A stretch of DNA of 64,000 nt from positions 1 through 64,000 of the forward strand of contig NZ_FNBE01000004.1 in assembly GCF_900102195.1 (NCBI RefSeq), read 5' to 3'. Positions 6,994-17,480 of the stretch are shown here, one piece after another; position 1 is the stretch's first letter; every line of letters begins with the position of its first letter. The DNA is from Pseudonocardia oroxyli (GTDB lineage: Bacteria; Actinomycetota; Actinomycetes; Mycobacteriales; Pseudonocardiaceae). The notes beneath the pieces were generated by a model. It saw nothing but the letters and a program-made list of their open reading frames with translations. It did no database searches and was not told the origin of the DNA. Made by a program: the position numbers and the translations under genes.

Positions 6994-8276
6994 CGGAGCT
7001 CCCCCGGGTGGTCGTGGTCGGTGCCGGCTTCGCGGGGCACACGGCCGCACGCAGGCTGCTCAGGACCCTGCGCGGCAAGGCGCGGATCACCGTGATCGAC
7101 CAGCTCGACCACTTCCTCTACCTGCCGCTGCTCCCCGAGGTCGCCGTCGGCACCCTGGACCCGCGCCGGGTGGCGGTGCCGCTGGCGCGGTCGCTGAAGG
7201 GCGCGGAGATCGTGCTCGGCGAGGTGCAGACGGTGGACGTCGAGGCCCGCACGGTGACCTGGCGCGATCCGGACGGCGGCACCGGCTCGGTCCCCTACGA
7301 CCGACTCGTGCTGGCGGTCGGCAGTGTGAACAAGCTGCTGCCGGTGCCGGGCGTGGCCGAGTACGCGCACGGCTTCCGCGGGCTGCCCGAGGCCCTCTAC
7401 CTGCGCGATCACCTGATCCGCCAGATCGAGCTGGCCGCCACGGCGGCGGACCCGGCCGAGCGGGCGGCGCGCTGCACCTTCGTCACGGTCGGGGCGGGCT
7501 ACACCGGGACCGAGCTGGCCGCGCAGGCCGCGACGTTCACCGCGGACATCGCCGCCCGCTACCCGGCGCTGCGGGACACCCCGACCCGCTGGCTGCTGCT
7601 CGACCTCGCCGACCGGGTGCTGCCCGAGCTGGACCCGCGGCTGTCCCGGACCGCCGACCGGGTGCTGCGCGAACGCGGCGTCGAGGTGCGCACGGGACAG
7701 TCGGTCCAGGAGGCCCGCGCCCGCGAGGTGCTGCTCACCACCGGCGAGACCGTGCCGACGCACACCCTGGCCTGGTGCGTCGGGGTGCGGCCGGACCCGC
7801 TCGTCGAGGCCGTCGGGCTCGCGACGGACCGCGGGCGGCTCGTCGTCCGGACCGACCTGCGGGTGGCCGCGCATCCCGAGGTGTTCGCGTGCGGGGACGC
7901 CGCGGCGGTGCCGGACGTGACGCGCCCGGGCTCGGTCACCGCGATGACGGCCCAGCACGCCACCCGGCAGGGCACGCTCGCCGCCCGGAACGTCGCCGCG
8001 TCGCTGGGCGTCGGCACGCCGGGGACCTACCGGCACCACGACCTGGGCTTCGTCGTGGAGCTCGGCGGCACGGACGCCGCCGCCAACCCCCTCGGCATCC
8101 CGCTGTCCGGGTTCCCCGCGGCCGTCGTGACCCGCGGCTACCACCTGCTGTCGATGCCCGGCAACCGCGTGCGCGTGGCGGCGGACTGGCTGCTCGACGC
8201 GCTCCTCCCCCGCCAGGAGGTCCAGCTCGGCGTGGTCCGCGGCGTGCACGTCCCCCTGGAGCACGACCCGCGATGA
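6990..8276 (+). CDS. type II NADH dehydrogenase-like FAD oxidoreductase
   Basis: A 428-residue two-Rossmann flavoprotein: VVVVGAGFAGHTAARRL binds FAD, FVTVGAGYTGTELAAQ binds NAD(P)H, and EVFACGDAAAVPD is the third FAD motif. This is the NDH-2/Ndh family, which passes electrons from NADH to quinone at the membrane face without proton pumping. No obvious transmembrane helix is present, as usual. Its stop overlaps the proline dehydrogenase ATG (ATGA), so the two are translationally coupled. The pairing suggests re-oxidation of NADH formed in proline breakdown. Confidence 0.87.
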   Translation: MTELPRVVVVGAGFAGHTAARRLLRTLRGKARITVIDQLDHFLYLPLLPEVAVGTLDPRRVAVPLARSLKGAEIVLGEVQTVDVEARTVTWRDPDGGTGSVPYDRLVLAVGSVNKLLPVPGVAEYAHGFRGLPEALYLRDHLIRQIELAATAADPAERAARCTFVTVGAGYTGTELAAQAATFTADIAARYPALRDTPTRWLLLDLADRVLPELDPRLSRTADRVLRERGVEVRTGQSVQEARAREVLLTTGETVPTHTLAWCVGVRPDPLVEAVGLATDRGRLVVRTDLRVAAHPEVFACGDAAAVPDVTRPGSVTAMTAQHATRQGTLAARNVAASLGVGTPGTYRHHDLGFVVELGGTDAAANPLGIPLSGFPAAVVTRGYHLLSMPGNRVRVAADWLLDALLPRQEVQLGVVRGVHVPLEHDPR

Positions 8277-9144
8277 CGGTGTTCAGCGCGACCGTGCACG
8301 CGGCCACCCGGGTGCCTGCCGTCCGCAGGCTCGTGACGGCCGCGGCCGGGCGCGGGCTGGTCGAGCGGTTCGTGGCCGGGGAGAGCACCGACTCGGCGCT
8401 GGCCGCCGTGCGGACGTTGGCCGCGGACGGCCGTCTGGCCACCCTGGACCATCTCGGCGAGCACGTGACCGATCCCGCGCGCGTCGCCGCCACCGTGCGG
8501 GCCTACCTCGACCTGCTCGCCGGGGTGGGCGACCTGCCCGCCGAGGTGTCGGTGAAGCTCTCCGCGCTCGGCCCCCGCCCGTTCGACGCCGCCGCCGAGA
8601 TCTGTGCCGCCGCCGACCGCGCGGGCACCACGGTCACCGTGGACATGGAGGACTCGTCCACGGTGGACGACACCCTCGCCGTCGTCGGCAGGCTGCGGGA
8701 GGAGTTCCCCCGGGTCGGGGCGGTGGTGCAGGCGGCGCTGCACCGCACCGAGGCGGACTGCCGCGCCCTCGCGGGCTCGCGGGTGCGGCTGGTCAAGGGC
8801 GCCTACGCCGAGCCCGCCGCGATCGCCCACCAGCACCCGTCGGAGGTCCGCGCCGCGTACGCGCGCTGCCTCGACATCCTCATGGCCGGCTCCGGCCACC
8901 CCATGATCGGCACCCACGACCCGCGGCTGATCCAGCGGGCGCTGGGGTACGGACGCGCCGCGGACACCTTCGAGCTGCAGATGCTCTACGGCGTGCGGGT
9001 CGACGAGCAACGCCGCCTCGCCGCGGCCGGGCACCGGATGCGCGTCTACGTCCCGTACGGCGCCGACTGGTACGCCTACTTCGCCCGCCGCCTCGCCGAA
9101 CGGCCCGCCAACCTGGGCTTCCTCCTCCGCTCGCTCGTGAAGGG

Positions 9145-9148
<4 letters not shown>
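8273..9148 (+). CDS. putB: proline dehydrogenase
   Basis: A 291-residue monofunctional, FAD-dependent proline dehydrogenase that oxidises L-proline to pyrroline-5-carboxylate. Family segments are VSVKLSALGPRPFD, VTVDMEDSSTVDDTL, RLVKGAYAEPAAIA, FELQMLYGVRVDEQRRL and VYVPYGADWYAYFARRLAER, the last being the substrate-binding YxxRRxxE region. The ATG at 8273 overlaps the preceding stop, and the 3' end overlaps the P5C dehydrogenase start by four bases. The length matches actinobacterial PutB rather than bifunctional PutA. Confidence 0.95.
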
Positions 9149-10758
<1,610 letters not shown>

Positions 10759-10764
10759 CGACGG

Positions 10765-10803
10765 ACGGCGCGCTCGCGCACACCCGGTGAACGAGCGCGC
10801 CGT
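10765..10803. terminator. hairpin between convergent pruA and esterase genes
   Basis: ACGGCGCGCTCG (10765-10776) pairs perfectly with CGAGCGCGCCGT (10792-10803) around a 15-base loop. It lies just after the pruA stop and against the 3' end of the convergent esterase gene, so it could serve both. There is no U-run. Confidence 0.65.
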
Positions 10804-10807
10804 GCGC

Positions 10808-11884
10808 TCAGGCCAGGGACTTCGCGAACCCGGTGACGTCCCGCACGGCCTCGGCGTACACGTCCGGCATCGCCTCGCGGAAGAGCAGCTCGCCGACGTG
10901 GCACAGGCCCAGATTGATCTTGCCGACCGACGGGACGCCCGCCGCCAGCAGCATGCGGTGGTAGGCCAGGCCCTCGTCGCGGAGCGGGTCGAGCTCGCTG
11001 GTCGAGATGATGTGTGGGGGCAGGCCGGTCAGGTCCGGGGTGCGGGCCCGCAGCGGCCAGCAGGTCGGGTCGTCGACGTGCGCGCCCTCGGGGTCGTAGA
11101 CCGTGGCGAGCAGCGGGAACAGCGCCCGGTCCAGCCAGTACTTGTCGTTCTCCCACAGCGAGTGCAGCTCGGCGGGCGGCTTGTCCCAGGTGCCGAGGAT
11201 GTACGGGCACTGCGCGTAGACGCCCGCGATCACCTCGCCCCAGCCCTCGCGGCGCGCCTTGATCGCCAGGGCGAGCGCCAGGTTCCCGCCGCCGGAGTCC
11301 CCGGTGACCGTGATGTGCGTGCCGCCGAGCTCCGCGAGGTGGGCGTGCACCCACTGCAGACCCGCGGCGCAGTCCTCCAGACCCGCGGGGAAGGGGTGCG
11401 GGCCGCGCACCCCGCCGCCGTTGCGGTACTCCACCCCCACGACGACCGTGCCCGCCGCCGCGAGCTCGTCTCGCCAGTGCGTGTACAGCGGGCCCTCGGT
11501 CTGCAGCATGACCATGCCGCCGCCGTGCACCTGGTAGATCACCGGCAGCGGCCCGGTCCCACCCTCGGGACGGTGGATGTGCAGGCCGATCTCGTGCCCG
11601 CCCGCTCCGGTGATCGTCCGGTGCTCGCGGGTCACGCCGTCGACCGGCGCCCAGTCCTGGCCGAGCACGGTGAACAGGCCCTCGAAGCCCTCCTCGGCGG
11701 CGTCCACGAAGGCCAACAGCTCCTCGCGGCTCGCCTGCGCGGTCAGCGGTGCGGGCGCCGGGTGGTCCAGCGCACCCAACGCGCCGAACACCGCGACCAT
11801 GCGCGGGTCGGCCCGGGGGTCGGTGCCGAGGGTGTGGGCGGGGTCGCCGAGCCGACCCGCGGGGACGTGCTGCGTTTCCGTCAT
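10808..11884 (-). CDS. alpha/beta hydrolase, HSL-type esterase/lipase
   Basis: A 358-residue hormone-sensitive-lipase-family esterase. The oxyanion motif HGGG is at 120-123, the nucleophile is Ser197 in TGDSGGG, the acid is Asp299 in ELDPLRDEG and the base is probably His329 in LGLCHVGE. A long N-terminal cap region is present, and GTWDKPPAELHSLWENDKYW in the middle is unusual. There is no signal peptide, so it acts in the cytoplasm. It is divergent from a TetR gene, and two identical-geometry operator sites lie between them, so it is the probable TetR target. The ATG at 11882-11884 is chosen; upstream open frame is a shadow. Confidence 0.88.
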   Translation of the reverse strand: MTETQHVPAGRLGDPAHTLGTDPRADPRMVAVFGALGALDHPAPAPLTAQASREELLAFVDAAEEGFEGLFTVLGQDWAPVDGVTREHRTITGAGGHEIGLHIHRPEGGTGPLPVIYQVHGGGMVMLQTEGPLYTHWRDELAAAGTVVVGVEYRNGGGVRGPHPFPAGLEDCAAGLQWVHAHLAELGGTHITVTGDSGGGNLALALAIKARREGWGEVIAGVYAQCPYILGTWDKPPAELHSLWENDKYWLDRALFPLLATVYDPEGAHVDDPTCWPLRARTPDLTGLPPHIISTSELDPLRDEGLAYHRMLLAAGVPSVGKINLGLCHVGELLFREAMPDVYAEAVRDVTGFAKSLA

Positions 11885-11903
11885 GCGGCTTCTCCTCGTC
11901 GAG

Positions 11904-11959
11904 ATGCGACAGCGCCTCGCCCTGTCGCGTCGATGCGACATTTCGAGACGATGTCGCAT
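11904..11959. promoter_or_regulatory. two tandem palindromic operators in the esterase/TetR divergent promoter
   Basis: ATGCGACA-N11-TGTCGCGT spans 11904-11930 and ATGCGACA-N11-TGTCGCAT spans 11933-11959. The two sites share arms and an 11-bp spacer, and their centres are 29 bp apart. They fill the gap between the divergent esterase and TetR genes, as expected for an autoregulating TetR repressor. Confidence 0.7.
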
Positions 11960-12007
11960 AGCATGACCCAGCTCACAGTACGTCGTCAACGTCCACCGGG
12001 AGTGCGG

Positions 12008-12646
12008 ATGCGGACATCGCTGCAGGACCGACTGGCCGGCGGGGGCAGGCCGGACCCGCTCACCGCCTTCCGGGTCGCCCGGCGGGCGTTCCAGGCGGGC
12101 CGGCGGGTCGACATGACCGCCCTCGCGGCCGAGCTCGGGGTGAACCGGGCGACGGTCTACCGCTGGGTCGGCTCCCGCGAGGAGCTGCTGACCGAGATCA
12201 TCTGGTCGCTCGCGCAGCGCACGGTCGAGGCGTCGGCCGAGCGGGCCCGCGACCGGGCCGCGGCCGACCCCGACCACCCCTCGGAGCTGGCCGTCCGGCT
12301 GACCCTGTTCGTGCAGGACACCCTCACCCACCCGGGAATGCGTCGGTTCCTCGCCGAGGAGGGCGAGTTCGCGATGCGGCTGCTCACCCTGTCCCACAGC
12401 GCCTTCCAACGGCGGTTCATCACGCTCGTCGACACCCTCGCCGCCGCGGAGACCGCCGCGGGTGGGCTGGTCAGCCCGCTGCCGCCGGCGGACCTCGCGT
12501 TCACGGTGGTCCGGGTCGTGGAGTCCTTCGTCTACCTCAAGCTGATCACCGGCGAGGAGCCCGACGGCGCCCGGGCGGGCCGCGTCCTGCGCTCCCTGCT
12601 CCCCGGGCCCGCTGACGCCCGGGCCGCCCGGGCCGGCCGGCCCTGA
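12008..12646 (+). CDS. TetR-family transcriptional regulator
   Basis: A 212-residue regulator. Its helix-turn-helix reads VDMTALAAELGVNRATVYRW (about residues 36-55), followed by VGSREELLTEIIW; the MTALAAELGVNRATVYRW form recalls the QsdR subgroup. The C-terminus is a ligand domain. It is divergent from the esterase, with tandem operators between. An upstream in-frame ATG at 11951 lies inside an operator arm, so the ATG at 12008 is preferred. The gene ends inside a long hairpin. Confidence 0.87.
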   Translation: MRTSLQDRLAGGGRPDPLTAFRVARRAFQAGRRVDMTALAAELGVNRATVYRWVGSREELLTEIIWSLAQRTVEASAERARDRAAADPDHPSELAVRLTLFVQDTLTHPGMRRFLAEEGEFAMRLLTLSHSAFQRRFITLVDTLAAAETAAGGLVSPLPPADLAFTVVRVVESFVYLKLITGEEPDGARAGRVLRSLLPGPADARAARAGRP

Positions 12647-12701
12647 CGCTCGGGACGCCCAAGCACCGCTGAGCGACGCTTGTGCGTCCCAAGCGTCAGG
12701 G
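12641..12701. terminator. long imperfect hairpin after the TetR gene
   Basis: CCCTGACGCT (12641-12650) pairs with AGCGTCAGGG (12692-12701), and GGGACGCCCAAGC (12652-12664) pairs with GCTTGTGCGTCCC (12678-12690) with one mismatch. Together they make a stem of about 23 pairs around a 13-base loop, and it includes the TetR stop codon. It is probably a terminator, but its length also recalls a palindromic repeat. Confidence 0.55.
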
Positions 12702-12786
12702 CCAGGCGTCAGGGCCGCGCGGCAGGCCCCGCCCGCGACAAGACGACCCCAAGAGCACGCCAAGTCCCTGCGGCCACCGTGTTCCC

Positions 12787-14151
12787 ATGACCACGCTGCC
12801 CGTCCCCACCACCCCGCTGGACGCGCTCGCCGCCGACCTGCGCGGGCCCCTGCACCGCCCCGGCGACCCCGGCTACGCCGCGCTCGCGGTGCCGTGGAAC
12901 CTCGCCGCCTGGAACCCGGCCGCGGGCCCGGTCGCGGTCGTGGAGGCGCTCGACGAGACGGACGTCGCCACCGCGGTGCGCTGCGCCGCCGCGCACGGCC
13001 TGCAGGTCGCCGTCCAGCACACCGGCCACGGCGCGACGCCCGCGAGCCCCGGCACCCTGCTCGTCCACACCGGACGGATGACCGGGCTGGTGGTCGACGG
13101 CGCCCGGGTCCGGGCCGGTGCGGGCGTGCGCTGGACCGACGTCCTCGCCGCCACCCCCGAACCCCTCGCCGGGCTCACCGGCTCCGCGCCCGCGGTCGGG
13201 GTGGTCGGGTACCTCACCGGCGGCGGGCACGGCCCCCTCGCCCGCACGTTCGGTGTGGCGTCCGACCTGGTCACGGCGTTCGAGGTGGTGACGGGGGACG
13301 GCCGGGTGCGCCGCGCCGCCGCCACCGAGAACCCGGCCCTGTACTGGGGTCTGCGCGGCGGGAAGGGCGCCCTCGGGATCGTGACGGCGGTGGAGTTCGA
13401 CCTCGTCCGGCTGCCCGGCCTGCTCGCGGGTTGTCTCTGGTTCGACGGCGCGGACGCCGCCGCGGTCCTGCACACCTGGCGGGAGTGGAGCGCGGGCCTG
13501 CCCGAGGAGGCGACCACCTCGGTCGCGATCGTGCGCCTGCCACCCGGCGCCGGTCCGCTGGGCGGCCGGGTCGGCGTGGCGGTGCGCTACGCCTGGGTCG
13601 GCGCCCCCGCCGCGGGGCGGACCGTGCTGGACCGCGCCGGGTTCCCGGAGCCCGTGCTCGGCGGCGTCGGGCCGCTGCCGTACGCCGAGATCGGGTCGGT
13701 GCACGCCGACCCCGTCGACCCGATGCCGGTCGCCGAGGCGAGCACCCTGCTGCGCGCCCTGCCCGCCGCGGCGGTCGACGCGCTGCTCGCCGCGGCCGGG
13801 CCCGAACAGATCGTGGTCGAGATCCGGCAGCTGGGCGGCGCGGTGTCGCGCGCACCGGAACCGAGCGCGGTCTGCCACCGGGACGCGGCGTACTGCGTGA
13901 GCGCGATCGGGATCGCCCAGGGGCCGAGCGCCGACCCCACGGGCTGCCGCTCCGTGATCGCCGCGCTCGCGCCCTGGTCGACCGGGGGCAGGCTGCCGAA
14001 CTTCGCCGTGTCCGCCGACCCCGCCGAGGTCGCCCGCGCCTACGACCCGCCCACGCTCGCCCGGCTCTCGACCCTGGTCGCCACGTTCGACCCGCACGGG
14101 GTGATCGCGGCCGCGGCGCCGGTGCGGGCGGCCGTGCTGCAGGATCGGTGA
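12787..14151 (+). CDS. FAD-binding oxidoreductase (berberine-bridge-enzyme/PCMH type)
   Basis: A 454-residue flavin oxidase. The PCMH FAD domain occupies the N-terminal half: LQVAVQHTGHGATPAS carries the histidine expected to bind FAD covalently, and GVVGYLTGGGHGPLARTFGV is the second FAD motif. The cysteine that gives bicovalent FAD in some members is absent. GLRGGKGALGIVTAVEFDL follows. There is no signal peptide. The substrate is unknown; relatives oxidise sugars, alkaloids or antibiotic intermediates. The ATG at 12787 follows a weak CACCGT box by six bases. The regulator gene starts one base after the stop. Confidence 0.87.
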   Translation: MTTLPVPTTPLDALAADLRGPLHRPGDPGYAALAVPWNLAAWNPAAGPVAVVEALDETDVATAVRCAAAHGLQVAVQHTGHGATPASPGTLLVHTGRMTGLVVDGARVRAGAGVRWTDVLAATPEPLAGLTGSAPAVGVVGYLTGGGHGPLARTFGVASDLVTAFEVVTGDGRVRRAAATENPALYWGLRGGKGALGIVTAVEFDLVRLPGLLAGCLWFDGADAAAVLHTWREWSAGLPEEATTSVAIVRLPPGAGPLGGRVGVAVRYAWVGAPAAGRTVLDRAGFPEPVLGGVGPLPYAEIGSVHADPVDPMPVAEASTLLRALPAAAVDALLAAAGPEQIVVEIRQLGGAVSRAPEPSAVCHRDAAYCVSAIGIAQGPSADPTGCRSVIAALAPWSTGGRLPNFAVSADPAEVARAYDPPTLARLSTLVATFDPHGVIAAAAPVRAAVLQDR

Positions 14152-14152
14152 C

Positions 14153-17100
14153 GTGTCGTTGCGCTACCGCCTCCTCGGTGCCCTGGAAGCGGTCCGGGAC
14201 GACGGCCGTCCCGCGGACCTCGGCGGCCCCAAGCAGCGTGCCGTGCTGGCGGTCCTGGCGCTCGACGCGGGCCGGGTCGTGGCCACGGACACGATCGTCG
14301 AGGCCGTCTGGGGCCCGGACCGGCCGCCGCGGGTGACCGCGGGCCTGCAGGCGTACGTGTCGAACCTGCGCCGGGCCCTGCGCGACGGGTCCGGCCCCGC
14401 GATCGTCCGCCGCGCCCCCGGCTACCTGCTCGACGTCCCGGCCGAGCGCACCGACGTCGCCGCCTTCCGGGCGGGTGCGGACGCGGCCCGCGCCGCGGTC
14501 GCCGCCCACGACTGGGCCGGTGCGGTCGCGGCGGCGGACGCCGCGCTCGCCGTCTGGCGCGGTCCGCTGCTCCCCGAGCTGGCCGACGCCGAGTGGGTCC
14601 GGGTCGCCGCCGCGGAGCTCGACGAACGCCGCGCCGAGCTGGGCGAGGACCTGGTCACCGGCCTGCTGGGGGTCGGCGGGGTCGCCCGTGCCGTCGGGCT
14701 CGGGCGGGAGCTGCAGGCGAGCGACCCGCTGCGCGAACGCTCGTGTCGGCTGCACGTCACCGCGCTGTACCGCGCCGGTCGCACGGCCGACGCGCTCGAG
14801 GCCCTCCGCGCCCACGTCCGTGTGCTCGCCGACGAGCTCGGCCTCGAACCCTCGCCCGCGCTGCGGGCGCTGCAGACCGCGGTGCTGAACCGGGACCCGG
14901 CACTCGACGCGTGGCCCGGGGCGGCCCGCACCCCGGTCGCCGCGGCGGAGCCCGCGCGGTCGGAGCTGGTCGGACGGGTGCGCGAGCTCGAGGCGCTGCG
15001 GGCGGCGACCGGATGGCTGGTGCTGACCGGCCCCGCCGGCATCGGGAAGACCCGGCTCGCCGAGGAGGTCCTGCGCCCGCATCCGGACGCGGTCCGCGTG
15101 ACCTGCCCGGACGACGACGGCGTCCCGCCCTGGTGGCCGATCCGCACGCTCGTCAAGGCGCTCGGCGGCGACCCGGCCCGGGTCCTCACCCCACCCGCGG
15201 GCGCCGAGGCGGACGACGCCCGCTACGCCGTCTACGAGCAGGTCGACGCCCTGGTCGGGGACGCTACGGTCGTCGTCGACGACGTCCAGTGGGCCGATCC
15301 CGCCAGCCTGGGCCTGCTGACCCACCTCGCCGCGGGCCCGGCGCGGCTCGTCCTCACCGTCCGCGACGGGCCCGGGGGGCGGGACGGCCGCGGCGGGGGT
15401 GATCTCGACCGCCTGCTCGCCGCCGCGGCCCGCCGCCCGGGCACCCGCACGCTCGCGCTGGGGCCGCTCGCCGAGACCGAGGTCGCCGAGCTGGCCGAGC
15501 GGATCGGCGGCGAGCCGCTGGCCGCCGACGAGGTCCGCGCCCTCGCCGACCACACCGGCGGCAACCCGTTCTTCGTCGGCGAGTACGCCCGGCTGCCGCG
15601 CGCGGACCGGCTGGCGGGCGAGGTCCCGGGGGCGGTGCGGACCGTACTCGGGCGCAGGCTCGGCGCCCTGGACGACGACGTCCTGCGCGTGCTGCGGGCC
15701 GCCGCCGTCACCGGCGACCCGCTCGACCTCGAGGTGATCGGCGCGATCACCCGGCTCGACCTCGACGAGGTCGTCGACCTGCTCGACGAGGCCGCCGCCG
15801 CGCAGATCATCGTCGCCGCCGAGGGGCGGTACGGCTTCGCCCACGGCCTGCTGCGCGACGAGGTGCTGGCCGGCCTGTCGGACGTGCGGCGGCGCCGGGC
15901 CCACGCGTGCGCGGCCGGCTTCACCACGGGGTCGCGGCGCGCGGCCCACCTGGTCGCCGCGCTGCCGCTGGTCGACCCCGCCGAGGTCCTCGACGCGTGC
16001 CGCACCGCCGCCCGGGACGCCGACGCCCGCTGGGACGCCGACAGCGCCGCGCGCTGGTGGGGCGCCGCCCTCGACGTCTTCGACCAGACCGGGGGCGGGG
16101 ACACCGAACGGGACGAGCTGCTGGTCGCCCGGCTCGGCGCGCTCGCCCGCGCGGGCCGCGGGCAGACCGTGCTCGACGTCGTCGACGCGGCCCTGCTCGC
16201 GGCCGTCCGGCACGGCCGGACCCGCTCCGCGGGGCTGCTCGCGGGGACGCTGCTGCGCACGGCCGGCGCGTGGCCCTGGCCCACCTACGGCCAGGACGCG
16301 GAGGGTGGGCGGGCGGGGTCGGCGACCGGCCACGGGCGCCTGGTCTCCCGGCTCGCCGGCATCGAGCGGCTGGTGGCCGGGGACCCGCCCGCGCACGCGA
16401 GGGTGTTGGCGGCGTTGGCCGTCGGCAGCTGCTACGACCGGGACGAGTCCGTGCCGGACGTCCTGTCCGCCCGCGCGATCGAGGTCGCCGAGAAGTGCGG
16501 AGACGCCGAGGCGCTGTCCGACGCGCTGCTCGGCCGGGCCCTGGTCTACTCGGGGGTCGCCGGGCGGGCGGCCGAGTCGATCGCGCTGCTGGAGCGCCAG
16601 GAGGCCCTGCGGGCGGGTCCGCCCGCGGACGACGCCGTGCGGCACAGCCTGCTCCTCATGGCGCGGATGACGTTGGGCGACACCGCGCGGGCCGAGGAGC
16701 ACGTGCGGCAGGGCATCGCGGCGAGCGACCTGCTGCGGCTGCCGGTCGACCGCGCCCAGCTGCGGTGGGCGGAGGGCATGCTCACCCAGTGGCGCGGCGA
16801 CCTCGACGCGGCCGAGGCCCGCTTCGAGCACGCCTACGCGCTGCACCGGCGGACCGAGCTCTACCAGGCGGGCGTCTACTCGCTGGCGGTGCTGACCCTG
16901 CGGTGGGAGCAGGGCAGGCTCGCGGAGCTGGTAGGCCTCCCGGGCGTGACGACCGCGCCGCCGTCCGCCGCCGCGGCGCCCGACGACCGGATCGTCCCGC
17001 TGCTGTGCGCGGCTGCGGCCGCGGGGCTGGGCCGGTCGGCACTGGCCGCCCAGTGGGTCGCCGCCGAGCTCGCCCGGCCCGAGCCGACCGGGTGGATCAC

Positions 17101-17479
17101 GCACGGGCGGTTCACGCTGCTCGCGCACCTGGTCGCCGACCTGCGCCTGCACCCGCACGTCGCCCGGGTCCTCGAGGTGTTGACGCCGCTGACCGGTCTG
17201 GTCGCCACGACCGGGCAGGTCGGCGTCGTCGGCCCGGTCGCCCTGGCCACCGCCCGCCTGCACCTGCTGCGCGGCGACGCGGACCGCGCCCGCGCGGACC
17301 TGGCCGTCGCCGCGGCGCTCGCCGAGCGGGCGGCCGGTGTCCCGTCGATCCTGCGGTGTCGCCTGCTGGCGCTGCAGCTGGACCCCGACCCCGCCGCGGC
17401 GCGGACCCTGGCGGCGGACGCCGAGGCGGCCGGCCTGCGCGGGGTGGCCCGGGAGGCGCAGACCCTGGCGGTTCCGTAG
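14153..17479 (+). CDS. AfsR/BTAD-type transcriptional regulator with NTPase domain
   Basis: A 1108-residue multidomain activator. The N-terminal OmpR-like DNA-binding domain (1-95) includes VTAGLQAYVSNLRRAL and APGYLLDV. The BTAD domain (about 98-245) ends in LEPSPALRALQTAVL. The STAND-type NTPase has Walker A GPAGIGKT (293-300) and Walker B VVVDDVQWAD (about 373-382). The remaining 500 residues are helical and alanine-rich, probably TPR-like. Such proteins often control secondary metabolism, but no biosynthetic core genes are close. It starts one base after the flavin oxidase stop, so the two are likely co-transcribed. It converges on the ABC exporter. Confidence 0.88.
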   Translation: MSLRYRLLGALEAVRDDGRPADLGGPKQRAVLAVLALDAGRVVATDTIVEAVWGPDRPPRVTAGLQAYVSNLRRALRDGSGPAIVRRAPGYLLDVPAERTDVAAFRAGADAARAAVAAHDWAGAVAAADAALAVWRGPLLPELADAEWVRVAAAELDERRAELGEDLVTGLLGVGGVARAVGLGRELQASDPLRERSCRLHVTALYRAGRTADALEALRAHVRVLADELGLEPSPALRALQTAVLNRDPALDAWPGAARTPVAAAEPARSELVGRVRELEALRAATGWLVLTGPAGIGKTRLAEEVLRPHPDAVRVTCPDDDGVPPWWPIRTLVKALGGDPARVLTPPAGAEADDARYAVYEQVDALVGDATVVVDDVQWADPASLGLLTHLAAGPARLVLTVRDGPGGRDGRGGGDLDRLLAAAARRPGTRTLALGPLAETEVAELAERIGGEPLAADEVRALADHTGGNPFFVGEYARLPRADRLAGEVPGAVRTVLGRRLGALDDDVLRVLRAAAVTGDPLDLEVIGAITRLDLDEVVDLLDEAAAAQIIVAAEGRYGFAHGLLRDEVLAGLSDVRRRRAHACAAGFTTGSRRAAHLVAALPLVDPAEVLDACRTAARDADARWDADSAARWWGAALDVFDQTGGGDTERDELLVARLGALARAGRGQTVLDVVDAALLAAVRHGRTRSAGLLAGTLLRTAGAWPWPTYGQDAEGGRAGSATGHGRLVSRLAGIERLVAGDPPAHARVLAALAVGSCYDRDESVPDVLSARAIEVAEKCGDAEALSDALLGRALVYSGVAGRAAESIALLERQEALRAGPPADDAVRHSLLLMARMTLGDTARAEEHVRQGIAASDLLRLPVDRAQLRWAEGMLTQWRGDLDAAEARFEHAYALHRRTELYQAGVYSLAVLTLRWEQGRLAELVGLPGVTTAPPSAAAAPDDRIVPLLCAAAAAGLGRSALAAQWVAAELARPEPTGWITHGRFTLLAHLVADLRLHPHVARVLEVLTPLTGLVATTGQVGVVGPVALATARLHLLRGDADRARADLAVAAALAERAAGVPSILRCRLLALQLDPDPAAARTLAADAEAAGLRGVAREAQTLAVP

Positions 17480-17480
17480 C

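Noticed and set aside
5667-8264. 865-residue minus-strand open frame
   Set aside because: Shadow of the SRPBCC, azoreductase-like and NDH-2 genes; no recognisable domain.
10808-12763. 651-residue esterase with a long N-terminal extension
   Set aside because: The extension is the complement of the TetR gene and the operator region; the esterase begins at the ATG of 11884.
13271-17263. 1330-residue minus-strand open frame
   Set aside because: It is the complement of the BTAD regulator and flavin oxidase; low-complexity Arg/Pro/Gly sequence with no family motifs, typical of shadow frames at high G+C.
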